Below are positions 52,998 to 60,909 of a stretch of 64,000 nt of DNA, piece by piece. The notes under the pieces were generated by a model. That model did not search any database. It saw only the letters and a list, made by a program, of their open reading frames with translations, and was not told the origin of the DNA. Within the stretch, counting starts at the first letter, position 1. Each line of letters starts with the position of its first letter. The stretch comes from Streptomyces guryensis. Its GTDB lineage: Bacteria; Actinomycetota; Actinomycetes; Streptomycetales; Streptomycetaceae. Made by a program: the position numbers and the translations under genes. The stretch spans positions 351,638 through 415,637 of the forward strand of contig NZ_JAJSBI010000006.1 of NCBI RefSeq assembly GCF_021261325.1. The letters run 5' to 3'.

Positions 52998-54338
52998 TCA
53001 GGTCACCTTGAGGGCGTCCAGCACCTGTTCCAGTACGAGGACGCCGCCCAGGCCGAGGATCGCAAGGACCGTCGTATAGGTGGTCCGCGCCTTGATGGCG
53101 TCCAGGACCGACAGGTTGAAGTACTCCTTGAACATCCAGAATCCCGGGTCGTTGACGTGGGAGAAGGCGATCGATCCGCTGGAGACGGCGAGCACCATCA
53201 CCTCGGGATGGATCCCGCTGCCCGCGAGCAGGGGCAGCGCCACGCCGGAGGCGGTGACGACGGCGACGGTCGCCGAGCCGAGGGCGACCCGGAGGATGGC
53301 CGCGATCAGCCAGGCCAGGATGATCGGCGAGATGGACCAGTGCTCGGTGGTGTCCTTGATGTAGTCGGAGATGCCGCCTTCGACGAGGACGTTCTTGAAG
53401 GCGCCGCCCGCACCGATCACGAGCAGGATCATCGCCATCGCCTGCGCGGCCTCCCGGCACGACGTGCCGACCTCTGCCAGGCTGCGGCCGATGCGCGGGC
53501 CGAGTGCCCAGATCGCGACGAGCAGGGTGAGCAGCAGGGCGATCGGCGCGGAGCCGATGAACGCGACGAAGTGCAGCCACGGGCTCGATCCGGAGGTGGC
53601 CAGGTCGGTGACCGCGGCCCCCGCTATCAGCACCACCGGCAGCAGGGCGACCGACAGCGACCAGCCGAGGCCGGGCATCTCCTCGTCCTCGAAGACGCGC
53701 TCGCTCACCAGGCCCTGCGGGACAGAGGGGTCGAGACGGCGGACGAAGGGGAGCCGAGGCCAGGTGAGGGCGATGAGCGCGCCGACCGGGACGGCGATGA
53801 ACAGGCCGTAGAACAGCGTGAGTCCGACCGAGGCGTGGAAGGTGGCGGCCACCGCGGTCGGGCCGGGGTGGGGCGGCAGGAAGCTGTGCATGGTGGACAG
53901 GGCGATCGACATGGGCAGGCCCACCCACAGCAGGTTCGAGCGGGTGACCCGGACGAGGGTGAACGCGACCGGGACGATGATGACGAAGGCGACCTCGTAG
54001 AACATGGTCACGCCGATGAGCATGGCCGTCAGCACCATCGCCACCTGGACCCAGCGCGGCCCGCAGAGGTCGAGGAGCCGGGTGGCGATCCGCTGGGCGG
54101 CGCCGGAGTCCCCCATCACCCGGCCGACCATGGCGCCGAGGCCGATGGTGAGCATCGTGTCGCCGATCTGACCGGCGATGCCCTCGGACAGGACGTCCGA
54201 GATCTTCTCGAGCGGTATCCCCCGGACCAGCGCCACCCCCACCGCGACGAGGAGGAGGGCGGCGAAGCCGTTGAGTCTCAGCTTCGTCATCAGGAAGAGC
54301 AGGATCAGGACACTGATTCCGACCACGACGAGCGGCAT
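52998..54338 (-). CDS. GntP-family gluconate permease
   Basis: A 446-residue inner-membrane transporter with about 12-14 segments. Family features include the N-terminal RGIPLEKISDVLSEG, the loop PHPGPTAVAA and SHVNDPGFWMFKEY near the C-terminus. It imports gluconate or a related sugar acid with protons. ATG 54338 lacks a strong ribosome site. It is divergent from the P450 gene, and the spacer holds two CATATGAAGA repeats. No gluconate kinase gene is adjacent. Confidence 0.92.
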   Translation of the reverse strand: MPLVVVGISVLILLFLMTKLRLNGFAALLLVAVGVALVRGIPLEKISDVLSEGIAGQIGDTMLTIGLGAMVGRVMGDSGAAQRIATRLLDLCGPRWVQVAMVLTAMLIGVTMFYEVAFVIIVPVAFTLVRVTRSNLLWVGLPMSIALSTMHSFLPPHPGPTAVAATFHASVGLTLFYGLFIAVPVGALIALTWPRLPFVRRLDPSVPQGLVSERVFEDEEMPGLGWSLSVALLPVVLIAGAAVTDLATSGSSPWLHFVAFIGSAPIALLLTLLVAIWALGPRIGRSLAEVGTSCREAAQAMAMILLVIGAGGAFKNVLVEGGISDYIKDTTEHWSISPIILAWLIAAILRVALGSATVAVVTASGVALPLLAGSGIHPEVMVLAVSSGSIAFSHVNDPGFWMFKEYFNLSVLDAIKARTTYTTVLAILGLGGVLVLEQVLDALKVT

Positions 54339-54378
54339 GTGCGTTCAGCTCTCCCGTTCACTCCGTCGAATGACGTAC

Positions 54379-54409
54379 TCATATGAAGATGCACGTCCAC
54401 ATATGAAGA
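54379..54409. promoter_or_regulatory. Direct repeat CATATGAAGA (20-bp period) in the GntP/P450 spacer
   Basis: CATATGAAGA occurs at 54380-54389 and 54400-54409. The first copy lies in the palindrome TCATATGA (54379-54386). The 20-bp period fits a dimeric regulator binding the same face of DNA. Confidence 0.55.
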
Positions 54410-54560
54410 CGGAGGCTAGGGTGGCGGGCATGGGCAGGTCAATGGGTGTGCACGGATCCGGCCACATCGATCCCCTGTCAGCCCGCTGACGGGAAATTGT
54501 CAGGTGAGTGGGCTTGCATGGCGGCGGCTCCCCTTCCCCCACCATGAGGAGTGACCTGTC

Positions 54561-55793
54561 ATGACCGACGTCCTTGCGGACACCGCCGACGAGACGCTTC
54601 CCGAGTTCCCGATGCCCCGCGCGGCCGGATGTCCGTTCGCCCCTCCGCCGGAGATGATGCGACTGCACGCCGAACAGCCGGTCTCCCGGGTCCGGTTGTG
54701 GGACGGCAGCACACCCTGGCTGGTCACGCGCTACGCCGACCAGCGAGCCCTGTACGGCGACGCGCGCCTGAGCGTCGACCCGCGGCGGCCCGGCTACCCC
54801 CACTCCAGCGCGGCCTTCCAGCAGGCCTTCTCCCGGAACCCGCCGTCCTTCCTCAACATGGACGACCCCGAACACGCCCGCATCCGGCGCATGGTCACAG
54901 CCCCCTTCACCATCAAGCGCATCGAGGCGATGCGCCCGGCGGTCCAGCGGATGACCGACGACTTCATCGACACCATGCTCGCCGGCCCGAACCCGGTCGA
55001 TCTGGTGGAGGCCCTCGCACTCCCGCTGCCGTCACTGGTGATCTGCGAAGTGCTCGGAGTCCCTTACGGCGACCACGAGTTCTTCCAGAGCAAGAGCAAG
55101 GTGGGGGTCCGGCGGGACGCCTCGCTCCAGGAATCGCGGGCGGCCACGGGCGTGCTCCTGCAGTACCTGGACGAACAACTGGAGGCCAAGATCGCCGCAC
55201 CGGCCGACGACATGCTCTCCGACCTGGCCGCCCGGACACAGGCGGGCGACCTCACCCGCCACGAGGCCGCGATGCTGGGCCTTCTGCTGCTCGGCGCGGG
55301 GCACGAGACGACCGCGAACATGATCGCCCTGGGCGTTCTCGCCTTCCTTGAACACCCCGAACAGCTCGCCGCCGTCCGCGACACCGACGACCCTAAGCTC
55401 CTCGCGAACGCAGTGGAGGAGATGCTGCGCTACCTGACCGTCGTCCACAACGGCCAGCGCCGCGTCGCCCTGGAGGACATCGAGACCGGCGGCCGGACTG
55501 TCCGCGCCGGCGAGGGCGTCATCATCCCGGGCGCGACCGGCAACTGGGAGCCCGGCGTCTATCCCGGCCCCGAACGCCTCGACGTCCACCGCGACGCCCG
55601 CCGCCACATGGCCTTCGGCTTCGGCATCCACCAGTGCCTGGGCCAGCCGCTGGCCCGCCTCGAACTCCAGGTCGTCTACGGCACGTTGTTCCGCCGCGTG
55701 CCGACGCTGCGCCGGGCCACCGAGCTGGAGAAGATCCCGTTCAAGGACGACGGGGTGGTCTACGGCGTTTACGAGCTGCCGGTGACCTGGTAG
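54561..55793 (+). CDS. Cytochrome P450 (CYP105-like class I)
   Basis: A 410-residue soluble P450 from ATG 54561 (GAGGAG site). The heme loop FGFGIHQCLG has the axial Cys at 359; the I-helix reads LGAGHETTAN and the K-helix ExxR is in VEEMLRYL. It needs an electron-transfer partner; no ferredoxin gene is next to it. Actinobacterial relatives hydroxylate varied substrates, and nothing nearby defines this one. A 14-bp inverted repeat lies just after it. Confidence 0.92.
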   Translation: MTDVLADTADETLPEFPMPRAAGCPFAPPPEMMRLHAEQPVSRVRLWDGSTPWLVTRYADQRALYGDARLSVDPRRPGYPHSSAAFQQAFSRNPPSFLNMDDPEHARIRRMVTAPFTIKRIEAMRPAVQRMTDDFIDTMLAGPNPVDLVEALALPLPSLVICEVLGVPYGDHEFFQSKSKVGVRRDASLQESRAATGVLLQYLDEQLEAKIAAPADDMLSDLAARTQAGDLTRHEAAMLGLLLLGAGHETTANMIALGVLAFLEHPEQLAAVRDTDDPKLLANAVEEMLRYLTVVHNGQRRVALEDIETGGRTVRAGEGVIIPGATGNWEPGVYPGPERLDVHRDARRHMAFGFGIHQCLGQPLARLELQVVYGTLFRRVPTLRRATELEKIPFKDDGVVYGVYELPVTW

Positions 55794-55802
55794 AGGCGGC
55801 CA

Positions 55803-55844
55803 GTGGTATGTCACATATCCCTCCAGTGGCATGTGACATACCAC
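55803..55844. terminator. Long AT-containing hairpin between P450 and mannanase genes
   Basis: GTGGTATGTCACAT (55803-55816) and ATGTGACATACCAC (55831-55844) pair perfectly over 14 bp with a 14-nt loop. It lies between convergent genes and probably terminates both transcripts. Each arm contains TATGTCACATA-like sequence, so a regulator could also bind there. Confidence 0.6.
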
Positions 55845-55859
55845 CCATCCCTGAGGGGC

Positions 55860-57527
55860 TCAACCAGCGCTGCAGGCACCGCCGTCGAGCGTGAACGCCG
55901 TCGGCGCGGAGTTCGTCGCCCCCTTGGTCGCGGTGAATCCCAAAGTGACCGAGCCGCCCGCGGCAATGGTGTTCGTGTAGGAGGCGGGCGCGACGCTCAC
56001 CGCGCCACCGGACTGGGTGGGCGTACCGCCCCACATGTTCGTGACCGTCTGGCCGTCGGCGAAGGTGAAGGCGAGCTTCCAGCCGTTGATCGCGGCGGTA
56101 CCGGGATTGCCGATCTTGATCTCGCCCTGGAAGCCCCCCGGCCACTCCCCCACCACGCGGTAGCCGACGGAGCACGGGTTGCTCGACGCCTTGCCGGTGG
56201 TGACGTTCACCGTGGCCGAGCGGGCCGAGCGGTTGCCGGCCGCGTCATGGGCGTAGACGGCGAAGGTGTAGGTCGTCTCGGCGGTGAGGCCGGACACGGA
56301 CGCGGTGTTGGTGGTGGCGGTGGCGACCCGCGTCTCGTCGCCGCCGTTGACGCGGACGACGTCGTAGCCGGTGACGCCGACGTTGTCGGTGGCGGCGGTC
56401 CAGCCGAGGGTGGCTGAGGTCGCCGTCACGGAGGTGGCGGCCGGGCTGCCGGGGGCCGTCGGGGCCTGGGTGTCCCCCGGGCTGCCGCCGGAGTAGACCG
56501 TGGCCTCCTTGGCGGTCTGGGCGATCCCGTTGGCGCCGTTGAAGACACGCTGACCCCAGGAACTGAGCTGCGTGGGGTCGAAGTTGATCGCCAGGTCGAG
56601 GATCGGGTCGGTGTTGCCGCTCCAGGACCAGGCCAGATAGCCGAGCTTGAGCTGCTGCGCGGCGGCCATCATGGTGTCCTCGTCAGGGTCGCCGTACTGG
56701 TCGGCGGGGCCCCCGAACTCGCCGATGAGGATGGGCAGTTTGGCGTCGACGAAGAAGTCGAGATAGTCGGTGATCTTCTGCGCCGTGTCGAAGACGCTGT
56801 ACATGTGGATCGAGAAGATCAGGTTGCCGGTGGGGTCGGCGGCGTAGACGGACTGGGCGTTGGCACGCATGACGCCCTTCCAGTCCTGGCCCCAGTTGGG
56901 CGCGTCGACCATGATCGTGTGCTCCAGCCCGGCGGCGCGCAGCTTCTTGATCGCGGCGATGGTGGGGGCGGTCCAGCCATCCGGATCGGTGTTGCCCCAG
57001 GGCTCGTTGCCGATGTTGATCATGATGTAGTTCTCTTGCCCGGCCAGCACGTCCTTCAGGCCGATCCAGTAGTCGGCCGCCTCGTCGAGCGTGCCGGCCG
57101 CGCTGTCCTCGCCGTAGCCGGTGGTGTCGTGCACCTCCAGCACGCAGATCAGCCGGTTGGCCTTGCACTGCGCGATCACATCGGCCACGTCCGCGGCGCT
57201 GTTGGCGCTCCAGCGGTGACCGTCGGCGAGAACGACGCGGACGGTGTTGGCGCCCAGTGCCTTGATGTCGGCGAGCGACTGCCGCGTCCTGCCCGGGTAC
57301 CAGGTGTGGGCGTGGTTGACGCCCCGCATGACGAAGTCGTTGCCGTTGCCTTCGAGCAGGCGGCCGTTGCTGATGTGGAGGCCGGCCGCGAGGGTGCGCT
57401 GGGACTGCGCGGCCTGGGCAGCGGTCGGGCCGAGCATCCCGAGGGCCAGGAGCCCGAAGAGGGCGACGAGACCGGTCAGCAGGCGGGGTAAGGGGCTCTT
57501 TCGTGTCGTGCATCTGGTTCTTCTCAC
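55860..57527 (-). CDS. Secreted GH5 beta-mannanase with FnIII and CBM2
   Basis: A 555-residue enzyme from GTG 57527 (GGAG, 5-base gap). A Sec leader ends near AQAA. The GH5 barrel (about residues 45-335; GH5_8-like) has acid/base E175 in INIGNEPWG and nucleophile E270 in LIGEFGG. A fibronectin III domain (about 361-445) and a C-terminal CBM2 (about 455-555; CSVGYRVVGEWPGGFQGEI) follow. It would degrade mannan or glucomannan and binds cellulose or chitin-like surfaces. It is not CBM13-tagged, unlike the main run. A perfect 20-bp LacI palindrome lies 66 bp upstream. Confidence 0.92.
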   Translation of the reverse strand: MRRTRCTTRKSPLPRLLTGLVALFGLLALGMLGPTAAQAAQSQRTLAAGLHISNGRLLEGNGNDFVMRGVNHAHTWYPGRTRQSLADIKALGANTVRVVLADGHRWSANSAADVADVIAQCKANRLICVLEVHDTTGYGEDSAAGTLDEAADYWIGLKDVLAGQENYIMINIGNEPWGNTDPDGWTAPTIAAIKKLRAAGLEHTIMVDAPNWGQDWKGVMRANAQSVYAADPTGNLIFSIHMYSVFDTAQKITDYLDFFVDAKLPILIGEFGGPADQYGDPDEDTMMAAAQQLKLGYLAWSWSGNTDPILDLAINFDPTQLSSWGQRVFNGANGIAQTAKEATVYSGGSPGDTQAPTAPGSPAATSVTATSATLGWTAATDNVGVTGYDVVRVNGGDETRVATATTNTASVSGLTAETTYTFAVYAHDAAGNRSARSATVNVTTGKASSNPCSVGYRVVGEWPGGFQGEIKIGNPGTAAINGWKLAFTFADGQTVTNMWGGTPTQSGGAVSVAPASYTNTIAAGGSVTLGFTATKGATNSAPTAFTLDGGACSAG

Positions 57528-57592
57528 TGCGACTCCAGGGAGTGGGCGCCAAGAAACTCAGGCAGCAGAAGGAAGGAATGGAGACAGGCCGA

Positions 57593-57612
57593 CTATGGGA
57601 GCGCTCCCATAG
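57593..57612. promoter_or_regulatory. Perfect 20-bp LacI operator before the mannanase gene
   Basis: CTATGGGAGCGCTCCCATAG is a perfect palindrome containing the CebR consensus TGGGAGCGCTCCCA (57596-57609). It differs from the TGAGAGCGCTCTCA boxes of the 2-10 kb locus. Confidence 0.88.
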
Positions 57613-57634
57613 AACCCACTATGCCAAGTACACG

Positions 57635-58564
57635 TCAAGAGACGCGGCGCATCACGTCACGGCAGAACGCCCCCACCCCGTCCGGGTCGTCAATGAACTG
57701 GTTCGGTTTGATGCAGAACGTCGTGAAGCCCTGCTCCAACTGCTCCGGGACCGACGCGAGGGCCGCGCCCAGGTCCGCCGGTGAGCGGTCGTCGGGGAAG
57801 ACGGCCTGGGTGCCGCCGATCATCTCCAGGTCGGCGACGTCCCGGCCGGCGGCGGCCATCTCGTCCTTGAGCAGTTGCAGTTCCTGCGGTGCGGGCCGGC
57901 CCAGCGGGTGGAATCCGTGGCCGTAGCGGACGAGTCGGCGCAGGACGGGCCCGTGCAGGCGCTGTCCGCCGAACCACAGGCGCGGGCCCTCCGGGCGGTG
58001 TGACTTGGGCTCGAAGTACACGTCCCGGAACGGGTAGTGCCCGCTCTCGTGCGAGATCGGCGACGGCCCCCAGGCCTTGGCCCAGACCTCGAGGTGTTCG
58101 TCGAGCAGCCGTCCCCGCCTGCCGAAGGGCACGCCCAGCGCGCCGTACTCGTCCTTGCTCCAGCTGACCGTGGGCTGCACCAGCAGCCGGCCCTCGCTGA
58201 TCAGGTCGAGAGTGCCCAACTCCCGTGCCATGAGCAGCGGATGACGCAGCGGCGCGAGGACGGCCGCGGCGGCCAGCCGCAGGCGTTCGGTGACGGAGGC
58301 GATGGCGGCGAGCAGGAGCAGCGAGTTGGGCCAGGGGGTGTACGGGTCCTGGTTGCCCGGGAGGGCGTAGTCGCGGGGGTTGCCCATGATGCCGTCGGCT
58401 CCGGCGTCCGGTCCGAGCACGATGTGTTCGCTGACCATGACCGAGTCGAAGCCGGCGTCCTCGGCCTCGCGGGCCCACCGTACGGCCGTGGGCAGATCGG
58501 CGCGGCCGCCGGTCAGGGTCCAGTTCTCGCTGAGGACGAGCAGCATGCGGGGCGTGCGGGTCAT
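57635..58564 (-). CDS. LLM-class F420-dependent oxidoreductase
   Basis: A 309-residue luciferase-like monooxygenase fold protein from ATG 58564, which overlaps the stop of the upstream LuxR gene by 4 bases (ATGA). Typical segments are AREAEDAGFDSVMVSEHIVL near the N-terminus and VLAPLRHPLLMARELGTLDL in the middle. It likely uses F420 rather than flavin, as most actinobacterial members do. The substrate is unknown. Translation is coupled to the LuxR-type regulator, so the two probably act in one pathway. Confidence 0.88.
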   Translation of the reverse strand: MTRTPRMLLVLSENWTLTGGRADLPTAVRWAREAEDAGFDSVMVSEHIVLGPDAGADGIMGNPRDYALPGNQDPYTPWPNSLLLLAAIASVTERLRLAAAAVLAPLRHPLLMARELGTLDLISEGRLLVQPTVSWSKDEYGALGVPFGRRGRLLDEHLEVWAKAWGPSPISHESGHYPFRDVYFEPKSHRPEGPRLWFGGQRLHGPVLRRLVRYGHGFHPLGRPAPQELQLLKDEMAAAGRDVADLEMIGGTQAVFPDDRSPADLGAALASVPEQLEQGFTTFCIKPNQFIDDPDGVGAFCRDVMRRVS

Positions 58565-59613
58565 CGTCGGTTTTCTCCCTTTTCCCGGGCGGCGGGCGCC
58601 CGTTCCACGAAGTACTCCAGGTCTTCGGGCGCCGGCCGCAGCACACCGTCGCGTACGGCGAGCGCCGTGGCCTCGGCGCGTGACGCGCAGCCGGTCTTGC
58701 GCAGCAGGTGCTCGATGTGGCTGTGCACCGTGCGCGGCGACAGGAACAGGGCCTGCGCGATGGCCTGGTTGGTCTGGCCCCGGGCGGCCCTGGTGAGGAC
58801 CTCCAGCTCGCGCGGGCTGAGGCCGTACGGCAGTTCGGCGCGCTCCTCGTGTACCAGGACGGCGTCGCGGGCAGCCCCCGGCCCCACCGTGCACCGCCGC
58901 AGGACCAGCCGGCACCAACCGGATCCGACCGGCCACAGCATCCGCAACCGCAGGCCGCGGGAGAGCGCGAACACCTCCACGAGCCGGGCGAGGTCCTCGT
59001 CCCGCAAGGACCCGGCGGGCGCTCGGCCCGGGAGGTCGATGACCCCGTCCGGGGTGACGAGGCCCGCTCCGGCCCCCGGGGGCAGGTCGTCGAGGCCGTC
59101 GGCATGAGCGGTGGGGTCGGTGAGGACGCCCAGTGCCGGAAGGATCGAGGCGAGCAGGTGCCGCGCCTCGGTGTCGTAGGCGTCGGCCTCTTCGGTGGAC
59201 AGGTGGATCAGGCCGACGAGCCGCCCCTCGTGGCGCAGCGCACCGGTCAGGCCGTCGCGGAATCCGGCCGGCCGGACCCGCTCGGCGTAGAACCAGCCGT
59301 GCCGGAAGCGCGGTCCGGGATCGTCGGCGTCCTCGGAGATGGAGCGGGGCAGATTCTGCCGTACGACATTGCGGTACCAGGGGGTCGAGACGAACTCGGC
59401 GGCCAGCGCCTGCGAGGTCTCGGCGGTGTAGCCGACACCGGCGATCTGTACATGTTCCCCGGAGAGGGGGTCGATGCCGAGCAGGGTCACGGCGTCGAAC
59501 GGCAGGGCCCGGCCGAGCTCCCACAGTGCCTGGTCGCAGGCGGTGGCGGTGTCGCGTTCGCGGGTGAGCATGCCGATGCGGGTCGCGGCGGCGATCTGCT
59601 GGTGGGTGAGCAT
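58561..59613 (-). CDS. LuxR-family regulator with GAF-like sensor
   Basis: A 350-residue protein from ATG 59613. The N-terminal region (about 1-150; TACDQALWELGRALPFDAVT and then RNVVRQNLPRSISEDADDPG) looks like a GAF sensor. The C-terminus has a LuxR helix-turn-helix (LSPRELEVLTRAARGQTNQA, then LFLSPRTVHSHIEHLLRKTG). It precedes and overlaps the F420 oxidoreductase gene. The signal is unknown. Confidence 0.88.
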   Translation of the reverse strand: MLTHQQIAAATRIGMLTRERDTATACDQALWELGRALPFDAVTLLGIDPLSGEHVQIAGVGYTAETSQALAAEFVSTPWYRNVVRQNLPRSISEDADDPGPRFRHGWFYAERVRPAGFRDGLTGALRHEGRLVGLIHLSTEEADAYDTEARHLLASILPALGVLTDPTAHADGLDDLPPGAGAGLVTPDGVIDLPGRAPAGSLRDEDLARLVEVFALSRGLRLRMLWPVGSGWCRLVLRRCTVGPGAARDAVLVHEERAELPYGLSPRELEVLTRAARGQTNQAIAQALFLSPRTVHSHIEHLLRKTGCASRAEATALAVRDGVLRPAPEDLEYFVERAPAAREKGENRR

Positions 59614-59850
59614 GCGAGCCTCCCGAGGGCTCTGTCGACCGGGGGATTGTTTGGGCCCTAACGGTAGGGGTGGCGGGCGCTCGGGACAAGCCGTTCGCCG
59701 TTATGCGTGACCGGGTTTGCCGCACGTCGGCGGCGGGCGCTCGGGGAGTCGGTATTTGTACGGATGGCGGGTCGACGGGCCCGGGGCTTTTCTGTTCGGC
59801 ACCACCGGACGCCCGCCGTGACGGGCCCGTCTCCCTGGGAGAGCACCGCC

Positions 59851-60900
59851 ATGACCAGATTCCCGCAGGCCGCGTCCCCGGCCTCACGCCGGCAGTTCCT
59901 CGCCTGGTCCGGCGGTCTCACGGCGGCCTGCGCCCTGGCCGCGGCGGGCTGTTCGGCGCCGGACGACGGCGCCGGCCCGGCGAAGGCGGCAGGCGCGGTC
60001 GCCGGCTCCTCGTCGGACCCGAAAGCCCTCACCGGAATCGGCCTGGACTACCCCTTCACCCAACTCCCCCTCTATTCGACGCTGGTGAAGCTCTCCACCG
60101 CCGCCGCGAAGAAGCAGCACATCTCCCTGCTGACCACGAGCGACGCGAGCAACGCCGACGCCCAGGCCACCGGCCTCGGCGCGTGGGTCGCGCAGAAGGT
60201 CCCCGCCATCGTGTCGTTCCCGTTGGTCTTCGAGGCCACCGAGGCCACGGCCGCGCGGGCGCTGGCGGCGGGGCTGATCTGGGTGACGTACGGCGGGTCA
60301 CTGGAGCACCAGAGCGCGGACATCCAGTTCAGCTTCCTCAAGGGCGGCACGCTGCTCGGGGAGGCCGCGGCGAAGTGGGCGGGCGAGCATCTCGGCGGCA
60401 AGGGCAAGGTCGCCTTCCTCACCGACAGCACGATCCAGCTGGGCCGCGAGCGCACCAAGGGCATGATCGACGCCTTCACGAGGCACGCCCCAGGTGTCGA
60501 CGTGGTCGCGCAGGAACAGGCCATCGACCCGGACACCGGCCTGTCGAAGTCCCGCGCCATCCTCGCCGAACATCCCGACCTGAACATCATCCTCGGGGTC
60601 ACGGACGCCGCGGCGTACGGCGGCTTCAAGGCGCTCCAGCAGACAGGACGGGCCAAGGACGACGCCAAGACGTACGTCGGCGGGCAGGACGGGGCCGCGC
60701 CCTCGCTCCTCGCCGTCAAGCAGGGCACGTTCTACCGGGCGTCCGCCGCCCTGGCGCCGCAGGACATCGCGTCCGCCGTCGTCGACGTGCCGCTCGCGGT
60801 CGCCGCCGGGAAGAAGAACCCGAGCGCCCAGGTACCGATCACGCTCGTCCAGCACGGCGACACCGCGCGGATCGACGCGCTGCTCGCCCAGAACTCCTAG
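59851..60900 (+). CDS. Sugar-binding lipoprotein of a ribose-type ABC importer
   Basis: A 349-residue protein from ATG 59851 (GGGAGAG). The leader combines a twin-arginine motif (SRRQFLAWSGG) with lipobox AAGC (Cys 34), so it is likely a Tat-exported lipoprotein. The mature part is a type 4 periplasmic-binding fold (VAFLTDSTIQLGRERTKGMI and LGVTDAAAYGGFKALQQTGR). It is first in an operon with the ATPase and permease. The sugar (ribose, xylose, galactose or another) is not determined. Confidence 0.9.
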   Translation: MTRFPQAASPASRRQFLAWSGGLTAACALAAAGCSAPDDGAGPAKAAGAVAGSSSDPKALTGIGLDYPFTQLPLYSTLVKLSTAAAKKQHISLLTTSDASNADAQATGLGAWVAQKVPAIVSFPLVFEATEATAARALAAGLIWVTYGGSLEHQSADIQFSFLKGGTLLGEAAAKWAGEHLGGKGKVAFLTDSTIQLGRERTKGMIDAFTRHAPGVDVVAQEQAIDPDTGLSKSRAILAEHPDLNIILGVTDAAAYGGFKALQQTGRAKDDAKTYVGGQDGAAPSLLAVKQGTFYRASAALAPQDIASAVVDVPLAVAAGKKNPSAQVPITLVQHGDTARIDALLAQNS

Positions 60901-60909
60901 GCGCCCGCC

